Below are positions 27,878 through 40,900 of a DNA stretch of 64,000 bases, in pieces. Where the stretch lies: positions 15,421,501-15,485,500 of the forward strand of contig CM076959.1 of assembly GCA_039566865.1 (NCBI GenBank), given 5' to 3'. Both the position numbers and the translations under genes were made by a program. How positions within the stretch are numbered: position 1 is the stretch's first letter; each line of letters begins with the position of its first letter. Source of the stretch: Aurelia coerulea. Lineage: Eukaryota > Cnidaria > Scyphozoa > Semaeostomeae > Ulmaridae. Below the pieces are notes generated by a model. It did not search any database. It saw only the letters and a list, made by a program, of their open reading frames with translations, and was not told the DNA's origin.

Positions 27878-28490
27878 TTCATGGACAACAAGGGCACATT
27901 TTGTAATACAATAGCATGAGTTGCTTTTGTTGACACCTCAATTCAAATCGATTAGCGATTGCAGACAAAGGAAATTTTCTCTACCAGCAATTCAAAACAA
28001 ACAAAGCCGCAAAAGTTTCTTTGAAACCCAGGTAGCTAGCTCGCTCGTTGTGCATTCCAGAAACTGTTTTTAAGGGCAAACATGAGCATAGATTGAGAGA
28101 AGAAGGATGCATCTACACATCTGCCGCGGGCACTTTATTTGTTTGGTTCAAAAACAGTTTAGGAGGCGATTCAATTCTCTTATTTTTTGGTGTTATCAAA
28201 ACATTTACTGCTCAGCTTCTGGACCAAAGAAATAAATGACCGCGGCAGATGGGTAGATATATCCTTCTTCTTTCGATATATGCTCATGATTGCTCTTGAA
28301 AACAATTTCAGGAATGAATAGCGAGCGAGCTAGCTACCTGGGTTTCAGAGAAAATTTTGCGGCTTTGTTTGTTTTGCATTACTGGTTGATAGAATTTCCT
28401 TTGTCTGTGATCGCTAATCGCTTTGAATTGAGGTGTAGACAAAAGAAACTCGTGCTATTGTATTACAAAATCTGCCCTTGTTTTCATGGA
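27878..28490. mobile_element. 613-bp inverted-repeat element just after the gene's stop codon
   Basis: The left arm 27878-28150 and right arm 28211-28490 are inverted copies with moderate divergence, sharing ACAAGGGCA.ATTTTGTAATAC, GATTAGCGAT, AGACAAAGGAAATT, AACCCAGGTAGCTAGCTCGC and ATCTGCCGCGG. The centre is about 60 bp. It starts 35 bp after the TAG and contains AATAAA on the plus strand at 28231-28236, so it may form most of the 3' UTR. No coding content. Confidence 0.82.
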
Positions 28491-28716
28491 CCTATCTAAC
28501 TGGCCAGATCTAGAGTTTGGAACGAGCACTTCAATTTTATATATCGTAATTATTTGAAGTTAAAAAGAGGAGATAAAATTTGATATGCTATAAATATGAA
28601 CGAATCGTTAGAACATTTCTCTCTACTTGGTAAGAAGGTCTGTTATGCCATTTCGTTGACTGGAGCATTTAGCCAATACCGAGCATGCTAAAAAAGGCGA
28701 TGGCATTTGAAAACTA
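28491..28716. other. unassigned DNA between the gene and the satellite
   Basis: AT-rich. Nothing recognised. Confidence 0.4.
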
Positions 28717-28958
28717 CCGGGTGAGTCAATAAAAACAATCCCCGTTTGAAAAAATATACCTAGGGTGGCAGAGCCTCGTAGTTTGGAACAAAAAGAGAGC
28801 TTACACAGCAATAAAACCCGGCGCCTGCGCTTCCAATGCATCTGGTCACCATGTTTGTCCGCAAAATCTCTAAGAAAGGGGTCTGATGATGAGCATTATC
28901 TAGGACATAGAATTATTAAAAAAGGGGTGCTTTTTACTGACAAAGTCAGTGAAGACTT
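28717..28958 (+). mobile_element. truncated TA element at the satellite border
   Basis: TA (28715-28716) is followed by CCGGGTGAGTCAATAAA and CCCGTTTGAAA, matching the terminus of the 13051-13670 element. The opposite terminus is missing; the sequence gives way to satellite DNA at about 28960. The right limit is therefore the array border and not a true end. Confidence 0.6.
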
Positions 28959-31900
28959 CAAACATAGACTGTGTTCTGACTTCAATTTTTCAGGACAAGT
29001 TTACCCTGATGAGGTCTCAAATATTTCAAAAATATACATTGTTTTGACTGAATTGAATCAAACCAAGTTTCATATTCGATCTATTCATTATCAATTCATA
29101 AGATTTCAACCATAGACTGTGTTTTGACTTATTTTTCTCAGGACAAGATTAACTATCATTTGAACCTCATTAACCTGATGAGGTTTCAAATGTTTCAAAA
29201 AGTAAACATCGTTTTGACTGAATTGAATCAAACCAAGTTTCATATTGGATCTATTCATTATCAATTCATAAGATTTCAACCATAGACTCTGTTCTGACTT
29301 CATTTTCTCTGGACAAGTTAACTATCATTTGAACCTCATTAAGCTGACGAGGTTTCAAATGTTTCAAAAAATACACATCATTTTGACTGAATCGAATCAA
29401 ACCAAGTTTCATATTCGATCTATTCATTATCAATTCATAAGATTTCAACCATAGACTGTGTTGTGATTTCATTTTCTCAGGAAGAGTTTACTATCATTTG
29501 AACCTCATTAAGCTAATGAGGTTTCAAATGTTTCAAAAAATACACATCGTTTTGACTGAATTGAATCAAACCAAGTTTCATATTCGATCAATTCATTGTC
29601 AATTCATAAGATTTCAACCATAGACTGTGTTCTGACTTCATTTTCTCAGGACAAGTTTACTATCATTTGAACCTCATTAACCTGATGAGGTTTCAAATGT
29701 TTCAAAAAATACACATCGTTTTGACTGAATTGAATCAAACCAAGTTTCATAGTCGATCTATTCATTATCAATTCATAAGATTTCAACCATAGACTGCGTT
29801 CTAACTTCATTTTCTAAGGACAAGTTTACTATCATTTGGACCTCATTAACCTGATGAGGTTTCAAATGTTTCAAAAAATACACATCGTTTTGACTGAATT
29901 GAATCAAACCAAGTTTCATATTCGATCTATTCATTATCAATTCATAAGATTTCAACAATAGACTCTGTTCTGACTTCATTTTCTCTGGACAAGTTAACTA
30001 TCATTTGAACCTCATTAAGCTGACGAGGTTTCAAATGTTTCAAAAAATACACTTCATTTTGACTGAATCGAATCAAACCAAGTTTCATATTCGATCTATT
30101 CATTATCAATTCATAAGATTCAAACCATAGACTGTGTTGTGATTTCATTTTCTCAGGACAAGTTTACTATCATTTGAACCTCATTAAGCTAATGAGGTTT
30201 CAAATGTTTCAAAAAATACACATCGTTTTGACTGAATTGAATCAAACCAAGTTTCATATTCGATCTATTCATTATCAATTCATAAGATTTCAACAATAGA
30301 CTCTGTTCTGACTTCATTTTCTCTGGACAAGTTAACTATCATTTGAACCTCATTAAGCTGACGAGGTTTCAAATGTTTCAAAAAATACACTTCATTTTGA
30401 CTGAATCGAATCAAACCAAGTTTCATATTCGATCTATTCATTATCAATTCATAAGATTTCAACCATAGACTGTGTTGTGATTTCATTTTCTCAGGACAAG
30501 TTTACTATCATTTGAACCTCATTAAGCTAATGAGGTTTCAAATGTTTCAAAAAATACACATCGTTTTGACTGAATTGAATCAAACCAAGTTTCATATTCG
30601 ATCAATTCATTGTCAATTCATAAGATTTCAACCATAGACTGTGTTCTGACTTCATTTTCTCAGGACAAGTTTACTATCATTTGAACCTCATTAACCTGAT
30701 GAGGTTTCAAATGTTTCAAAAAATACACATCGTTTTGATTGAATTGAATCAAACCAAGTTTCATAGTCGATCTATTCATTATCAATTCATAAGATTTCAA
30801 CCATAGACTGCGTTCTAACTTCATTTTCTAAGGACAAGTTTACTATCATTTGAACCTCATTAACCTGATGAGGTTTCAAATGTTTCAAAAAATACACATC
30901 GTTTTGACTGAATTGAATTAAACCAAGTTTCATATTCGATCTATTCATTATCAGTTCATAAGATTTCAACCATAGACTGTGTTCTAACTACATTTTTTCA
31001 GGATATATTTACTATCATTAGAACCTCATTAACCTAATGAGGTTTCAAATGTTTCAAAAATACCCATCGTTTTGACTTAATTGAATCAAGCCAAGTTTCA
31101 TATTCGATCTATTCATTGTCAATTCATAAGAGTTCATCCATAGACTGTGTTTTGACTTATTTTTCACTGGACAAGTTTACTATCATTTGAACCTCATTAA
31201 CCTGATGAGGTTTCAAATGTTTCAAAAAATACACATCGCTTTGACTGAATAGAATCAAACCAAATTTCATATTCGATCTATTCATTATCAATTCATAAGA
31301 TTTCAACCATAGACTGTATTCTGACTTCATTTTCTAAGGACAAGTTTACTATCATTTGAACCTCATTAACCTGATGAGGTTTCAAATGTTTCAAAAAATA
31401 AACATCGCTTTGACTGAATAGAATCAAACCAAATTTCATATTCGATCTATTCATTATCAATTCATAAGATTTAAACCATAGACTGTATTCTGACTTAATT
31501 TTCTCAGGACATTTTTACTATCATTTGAAACTCATTAACATGATGAGGTTTCAAATGTTTCAAAAAATACACATCGTTTTGACTGAATTGAATTAAACCA
31601 AGTTTCATATTCGATCTATTCATTATCAATTCATAAGATTTCAACTATATATTGTGTTCTGACTTCATTTTCTCAGGACAAGTTTACTATCATTTGAACC
31701 TCATTAACCTGATGAGGTTTCAAATGTTTCAAAAAATGCACATCGTTTTGACTGAATTGAATCAAACCAAGTTTCATAGTCGATCTATTCATTATCAATT
31801 CATAAGATTTCAACCATAGACTGCGTTCTAACTTCATTTTCTAAGGACAAGTTTACTATCATTTGAACCTCATTAACCTGATGAGGTTTCAAATGTTTCA

Positions 31901-34900
31901 AAAAATACACATCGTTTTGACTGAATTGAATTAAACCAAGTTTCATATTCGATCTATTCATTATCAGTTCATAAGATTTCAACCATAGACTGTGTTCTAA
32001 CTACATTTTTTCAGGATATATTTACTATCATTAGAACCTCATTAACCTAATGAGGTTTCAAATGTTTCAAAAATACCCATCGTTTTGACTTAATTGAATC
32101 AAACCAAGTTTCATATTCGATCTATTCATTGTCAATTCATAAGAGTTCATCCATAGACTGTGTTTTGACTTATTTTTCACTGGACAAGTTTACTATCATT
32201 TGAACCTCATTAACCTGATGAGGTTTCAAATGTTTCAAAAAATACACATCGCTTTGACTGAATAGAATCAAACCAAATTTCATATTCGATCTATTCATTA
32301 TCAATTCATAAGATTTCAACCATAGACTGTGTTCTGACTTCATTTTCTAAGGACAAGTTTACTATCATTTGAACCTCATTAACCTGATGAGGTTTCAAAT
32401 GTTTCAAAAAATAAACATCGCTTTGACTGAATAGAATCAAACCAAATTTCATATTCGATCTATTCATTATCAATTCATAAGATTTAAACCATAGACTGTA
32501 TTCTGACTTCATTTTCTCATAACAAGTTTACTATCATTTGAACCTCATTAACCTGATGAGGTTTCAAATGTTTCAAAAAGTAAACATCGTTTTGACTGAA
32601 TTGAATCAAACCAAGTTTCATATTGGATCTATTCATTATCAATTCATAAGATTTAAACCATAGACTGTATTCTGACTTAAATTTCCCAGGACAAGTTTTC
32701 ATTTGAACCTCATTACCTAAAGAGGTTTCACATGTTTCAAAAAATACACATCATTTTGACTGAATTGAATCAAACCAAGTTTCATATTCGATCTATTCAT
32801 TATCAATTCATAAGATTTAAACCATAGACTGTATTCTGACTTCATTTTCTCATAACAAGTTTACTATCATTTGAACCTCATTAACCTGATGAGGTTTCAA
32901 ATGTTTCAAAAAGTAAACATCGTTTTGACTGAATTGAATCAAACCAAGTTTCATATTGGATCTATTCATTATCAATTCATAAGATTTAAACCATAGACTG
33001 TATTCTGACTTAATTTTCCCAGGACAAGTTTTCATTTGAACCTCATTACCTAAAGAGGTTTCAAATGTTTCAAAAAATACACATTGTTTTGACTGAATTG
33101 AATCAAACCAAGTTTCATATTCGATCTATTCATTATCAATTCATAAGATTTCAACCATATATTGTGTTCTGACTTCATTTTCTCAGGACACGTTTACATC
33201 ATTTGAACCTCATTAACCTTATGAGTTTTCAAATGTTTCAAAAAATACAATTCGTTTTGACTGAATCGAATCAATCCAAGTTTCATATTCGATCTATTCA
33301 TTATCAATTCATAAGATTTCAACCATAGACTGTGTTGCGATTTCATTTTCTCAGGACAAGTTTACTATCATTTGAACCTCATTAAGCTAATGAGGTTTCA
33401 AATGTTTCAAAAAATACACATCGTTTTGACTGAATTGAATCAAACCAAGTTTCATATTCGATCAATTCATTGTCAATTCATAAGATTTCAACCATAGACT
33501 GTGTTCTGACTTCATTTTCTCAGGACAAGTTTACTATCATTTGAACCTCATTAACCTGATGAGGTTTCAAATGTTTCAAAAAATACACATCGTTTTGACT
33601 GAATTGAATCAAACCAAGTTTCATAGTCGATCTATTCATTATCAATTCATAAGATTTCAACCATAGACTGCGTTCTAACTTCATTTTCTAAGGACAAGTT
33701 TACTATCATTTGAACCTCATTAACCTGATGAGGTTTCAAATGTTTCAAAAAATACACATCGTCTTGACTGAATTGAATTAAACCAAGTTTCATATTCGAT
33801 CTATTCATTATCAGTTCCTAAGATTTCAACCATAGACTGTGTTCTAACTACATTTTTTCAGGATATATTTACTATCATTAGAACCTCATTAACCTAATGA
33901 GGTTTCAAATGTTTCAAAAATACCCATCGTTTTGACTTAATTGAATCAAACCAAGTTTCATATTCGATCTATTCATTGTCAATTCATAAGACTTCATCCA
34001 TAGACTGTGTTTTGACTTATTTTTCACTGGACAAGTTTACTATCATTTGAACCTCATTAACCTGATGAGGTTTCAAATGTTTCAAAAAATACACATCGCT
34101 TTGACTGAATAGAATCAAACCAAATTTCATATTCGATCTATTCATTATCAATTCATAAGATTTCAACCATAGACTGTGTTCTGTTTTCATTTTCTAAGGA
34201 CAAGTTTACTATCATTTGAACCTCATTAACCTGATGAGGTTTCAAATGTTTCAAAAAATAAACATCGCTTTGACTGAATAGAATCAAACCAAATTTCATA
34301 TTCGATCTATTCATTATCAATTCATAAGATTTAAACCATAGACTGTATTCTGACTTAATTTTCTCAGGACATTTTTACTATCATTTGAAACTCATTAACC
34401 TGAGAGGGTTCAAATGTTTCAAAAACACACATCATTTTGACTGAATTGAATCAAACCAAGTTTCATATTCGATCTATTCATTATCAATTCATAAGATTTC
34501 AACCATATATTGTGTTCTGACTTCATTTTCTAAGGACAAGTTTACTATCATTTGAACCTCATTAACCTGATGAGGTTTCAAATGTTTCAAGAAATACACA
34601 TCGCTTTGACTGAATAGAATCAAACCAAATTTCATATTCGATCTATTCATTATCAATTCATAAGATTTCAACTATATATTGTGTTCTGACTTCATTTTGT
34701 CTGGACAAGTTTACTATCATTTGAACCTCATTACCTGATGAGGTTTCAAATGTTTCAAAAAATACACATTGTTTTGACTGAATTGAATCAAACCAAGTTT
34801 CATATTCGATCTATTCATTATCAATTCATAAGATTTAAACCATAGACTGTATTCTGACTTCATTTTCTCATAACAAGTTTACTATCATTTGAACCTCATC

Positions 34901-37900
34901 AACCTGATGAGGTTTCAAATGTTTTATAATGTATACCCTCTTTGACTGAATACAATCAAACCAAGTTTCATATTCTATCTATTCATTATCAATTCATAAG
35001 ATTTAAACCATAGACTGTATTCTGACTGCATTTTCTCAGGACAAGTTTACTATCATTTGAACCTCATTAACCTGATGAGGTTTCAAATGTTTCAAAAAGT
35101 AAACATCGTTTTGACTGAATTGAATCAAACCAAGTTTCATATTGGATCTATTCATTATCAATTCATAAGATTTAAACCATAGACTGTATTCTGACTTAAT
35201 TTTCCCAGGACAAGTTTACTATCATTTGAACCTCATTACCTGATGAGGTTTCAAATGTTTCAAAAAATACACATTGTTTTGACTGAATTGAATCAAACCA
35301 AGTTTCATATTGGATCTATTCATTATCAATTCATAAGATTTCAACCATATATTGTGTTCTGACTTCATTTTCTCAGGACACGTTTACATCATTTGAACCT
35401 CATTAACCTTATGAGTTTTCAAATGTTTCAAAAAATACAATTCGTTTAGACTGAATCGAATCAATCCAAGTTTCATATTCGATCTATTCATTATCAATTC
35501 ATAAGATTTCAACTATAGACTGTGTTCTGACTTCATTTTCTCTGGACAAGTTTACTATTATTTGAAGCTCATTAACCTGATGAGGTTTCAAATGTTTCAA
35601 AAAATACACATCGTTTTGACAGAATTGAATCAATCCAAGTTTCATATTCGATCTATTCACTATCAATTCATAAGATTTCAACCATATATTGTGTTCTGAC
35701 TTCATTTTCTCAGGACATTTTTAATATCATTTGAACCTCATTAACCTGATGAGGTTTCAAATGCTTCAAAAAATACACATCATTTTGACTGAATAGAATT
35801 AAACCAAGTTTCATATTCGATCTATTCATTATCAGTTCATAAGATTTCAACCATAGACTGTGTTCTAACTACATTTTTTCAGGATATATTTACTATCATT
35901 AGAACCTCATTAACCTAATGAGGTTTCAAATGTTTCAAAAATACCCATCGTTTTGACTTAATTGAATCAAACCAAGTTTCATATTCGATCTATTCATTGT
36001 CAATTCATAAGAGTTCATCCATAGACTGTGTTTTGACTTATTTTTCACTGGACAAGTTTACTATCATTTGAACCTCATTAACCTGATGAGGTTTCAAATG
36101 TTTCAAAAAATACACATCGCTTTGACTGAATAGAATCAAACCAAATTTCATATTCGATCTATTCATTATCAATTCATAAGATTTCAACCATAGACTGTGT
36201 TCTGACTTCATTTTCTCAGGACATTTTTACTATCATTTGAAACTCATTAGCCTGATGAGGTTTCAAATGTTTCAAAAACACACATCATTTTGACTGAATT
36301 GAATCAAACCAAGTTTCATATTCGATCTATTCATTATCAATTCATAAGATTTCAACCATATATTGTGTTCTGACTTCATTTTCTAATGACAAGTTTACTA
36401 TCATTTGAACCTCATTAACCTGATGAGGTTTCAAATGTTTCAAAAAATACACATCGCTTTGACTGAATAGAATCAAACCAAATTTCATATTCGATCTATT
36501 CATTATCAATTCATAAGATTTCAACTATATATTGTGTTCTGACTTCATTTTGTCTGGACATGTTTACTATCATTTGAACCTCATTAACCTGATGAGGTTT
36601 CAAATGTTTCAAAAAATACACATCGCTTTCCCTGAATTGAATCAAACCAAATTTCACATTCGATCTATTCATTATCAATTCATAAAATTTCAACCATAGA
36701 CTGTGTTCTGACTTCATTTTCTCTGGACAAGTTTACTATCATTTGAACCTCATTAACCTGATGAGGTTTCAAATGTTTCAAAAAATACACATCGCTTTGA
36801 CTGAATAGAATCAAACCAAATTTCATATTCGATCTATTCATTATCAATTCATAAGATTTCAACCATAGACTGTGTTCTGTTTTCATTTTCTAAGGACAAG
36901 TTTACTATCATTTGAACCTCATTAACCTGATGAGGTTTCAAATGTTTCAAAAAATAAACATCGCTTTGACTGAATAGAATCAAACCAAATTTCATATTCG
37001 ATCTATTCATTATCAATTCATAAGATTTAAACCATAGACTGTATTCTGACTTAATTTTCTAATGACATTTTTACTATCATTTGAAACTCATTAACCTGAG
37101 AGGGTTCAAATGTTTCAAAAACACACATCATTTTGACTGAATTGAATCAAACCAAGTTTCATATTCGATCTATTCATTATCAATTCATAAGATTTCAACC
37201 ATATATTGTGTTCTGACTTCATTTTCTAAGGACAAGTTTACTATCATTTGAACCTCATTAACCTGATGAGGTTTCAAATGTTTCAAGAAATACACATCGC
37301 TTTGACTGAATAGAATCAAACCAAATTTCATATTCGATCTATTCATTATCAATTCATAAGATTTCAACTATATATTGTGTTCTGACTTCATTTTGTCTGG
37401 ACAAGTTTACTATCATTTGAACCTCATTACCTGATGAGGTTTCAAATGTTTCAAAAAATACACATTGTTTTGACTGAATTGAATAAAACCAAGTTTCATA
37501 TTCGATCTATTCATTATCAATTCATAAGATTTAAACCATAGACTGTATTCTCACTTCATTTTCTCATAACAAGTTTACTATCATTTGAAACTCATCAACC
37601 TGATGAGGTTTCAAATGTTTTATAATGTATACCCTCTTTGAATGAATACAATCAAACCAAGTTTCATATTCTATCTATTCATTATCAATTCATAAGATTT
37701 AAACCATAGACTGTATTCTGACTGCATTTTCTCAGGACAAGTTTACTATCATTTGAACCTCATTAACCTGATGAGGTTTCAAATGTTTCAAAAAGTAAAC
37801 ATCGTTTTGACTGAATTGAATCAAACCAAGTTTCATATTGGATCTATTCATTATCAATTCATAAGATTTAAACCATAGACTGTATTCTGACTTAATTTTC

Positions 37901-40900
37901 CCAGGACAAGTTTACTATCATTTGAACCTCATTACCTGATGAGGTTTCAAATGTTTCAAAAAATACACATTGTTTTGACTGAATTGAATCAAACCAAGTT
38001 TCATATTCGATCTATTCATTATCAATTCATAAGATTTCAACCATATATTGTGTTCTGACTTCATTTTCTAATGACAAGTTTACTATCATTTGAACCTCAT
38101 TAACCTGATGAGGTTTCAAATGTTTCAAAAAATACACATCGCTTTGACTGAATAGAATCAAACCAAATTTCATATTCGATCTATTCATTATCAATTAATA
38201 AGATTTCAACTATATATTGTGTTCTGACTTCATTTTGTCTGGACATGTTTACTATCATTTGAACCTCATTAACCTGATGAGGTTTCAAATGTTTCAAAAA
38301 ATACACATCGCTTTCCCTGAATTGAATCAAACCAAATTTCACATTCGATCTATTCATTATCAATTCATAAAATTTCAACCATAGACTGTGTTCTGACTTC
38401 ATTTTCTCTGGACAAGTTTACTATCATTTGAACCTCATTAACCTGATGAGGTTTCAAATGTTTCAAAAAATACACATCGTTTTGACTGAATTGAATCAAA
38501 CCAAGTTTCATATTCGATCTATTCATTATCAATTCATAAGATATAAACCATAGACTGTATTCTGACTTCATTTTCTCATAACAAGTTTACTATCATTTGA
38601 ACCTCATCAACCTGATGAGGTTTCAAATGTTTTATAATGTATACCCTCTTTGACTGAATACAATCAAACCAAGTTTCATATTCTATCTATTCATTATCAA
38701 TTCATAAGATTTAAACCATAGACTGTATTCTGACTTCATTTTCTCAGGACAAGTTTACTATCATTTGAACCTCATTAACCTGATGAGGTTTCAAATGTTT
38801 CAAAAAGTAAACATCGTTTTGACTGAATTGAATCAAACCAAGTTTCATATTGGATCTATTCATTATCAATTCATAAGATTTAAACCATAGACTGTATTCT
38901 GACTTAATTTTCCCAGGACAAGTTTACTATCATTTGAACCTCATTACCTGATGAGGTTTCAAATGTTTCAAAAAATACACATTGTTTTGAATGAATTGAA
39001 TCAAACCAAGTTTCATATTCGATCTATTCATTATCAATTCATAAGATTTCAACCATATATTGTGTTCTGACTTCATTTTCTCAGGACACGTTTACCATCA
39101 TTTGAACCTCATTAACCTTATGAGTTTTCAAATGTTTCAAAAAATACAATTCGTTTTGACTGAATCGAATCAATCCAAGTTTCATATTCGATCTATTCAT
39201 TATCAATTCATAAGATTTCAACCATAGACTGTGTTCTGACTTCATTTTCTCTGGACAAGTTTACTATCATTTGAACCTCATTAACCTGATGAGGTTTCAA
39301 ATGTTTCAAAAAATACACATCGTTTTGACAGAATTGAATCAATCCAAGTTTCATATTCGATCTATTCACTATCAATTCATAAGATTTCAACCATATATTG
39401 TGTTCTGACCTCATTTTCTCAGGACATTTTTAATATCATTTGAACCTCATTAACCTGATGAGGTTTCAAATGCTTCAAAAAATACACATCATTTTGACTG
39501 AATTGAATCAAACCAAGTTTCATATTCGATATATTCATTGTCAATTCATAAAATATCAACCATATATTGTGTTCTGACTTCATTTTCTAAGGACAAGTTT
39601 ACAATCATTTGGACCTCATTAACCTGATGAGGTTTCAAATGTTTCAAAAAATACACATCGCTTTGACTGAATAGAATCAAACCAAATTTCATATTCGATC
39701 TATTCATTGTCAATTCATAAGATTTCAACCATGTATTGTGTTCTGACTTCATTTTCTAAGGACAAGTTTACTATCATTTGAAACTTATTAACCTGATGAG
39801 TTTTCAAATGTTTCAAAAAATACAATTCGTTTTGACTGAATCGAATCAATCCAAGTTTCATATTCGATCTATTCATTATCAATTCATAAGATTTCAACCA
39901 TAGACTGTGTTCTGACTTCATTTTCTCTGGACAAGTTTACTATCATTTGAAGCTCATTAACCTGATGAGGTTTCAAATGTTTCAAAAAATACACACATCG
40001 TTTTGACAGAATTGAATCAATCCAAGTTTCATATTCGATCTATTCACTATCAATTCATAAGATTTCAACCATATATTGTGTTCTGACTTCATTTTCTCAG
40101 GACATTTTTAATATCACATGAACCTCATTAACCTGATGAGGTTTCAAATGCTTCAAAAAATACACATCATTTTGACTGAATAGAATCAAACCAAATTTCA
40201 TATTCGATCTATTCATTATCAATTCATAAGATTTAAACCATAGACTGTATTCTGACTTAATTTGCTCAGGACATATTTACTATCATTTGAAACTCATTAA
40301 CCTGATGAGGTTTCAAATGTTTCAAAAACACACATCATTTTGACTGAATTGAATCAAACCAAGTTTCATATTCGATCTATTCATTATCAATTCATAAGAT
40401 TTCAACCCTATATTGTGTTCTGACTTCATTTTCTAAGGACAAGTTTACTATCATTTGAACCTCATTAACCTGATGAGGTTTCTAATGTTTCAAAAAATAC
40501 ACATCGCTTTGACTGAATAGAATCAAACCAAATTTCATATTCGATCTATTCATTATCAATTCATAAGATTTCAACTATATATTGTGTTCTGACTTCATTT
40601 TGTCTGGACATGTTTACTATCATTTGAACCTCATTAACCTGATGAGGTTTCAAATGTTTCAAAAAATACACATCGCTTTGCCTGAATTGAATCAAACCAA
40701 ATTTCACATTCGATCTATTCATTATCAATTCATAAGATTTCAACCATAGACTGTGTTCTGACTTCATTTTCTCTGGACACGTTTACTATCATTTGAACCT
40801 CATTAACCTGATGAGGTTTCAAATGTTTCAAAAAATACACATCGTTTTGACTGCATTGAATCAAACCAAGTTTCATATTCGATCTATTCATTATCAATTC

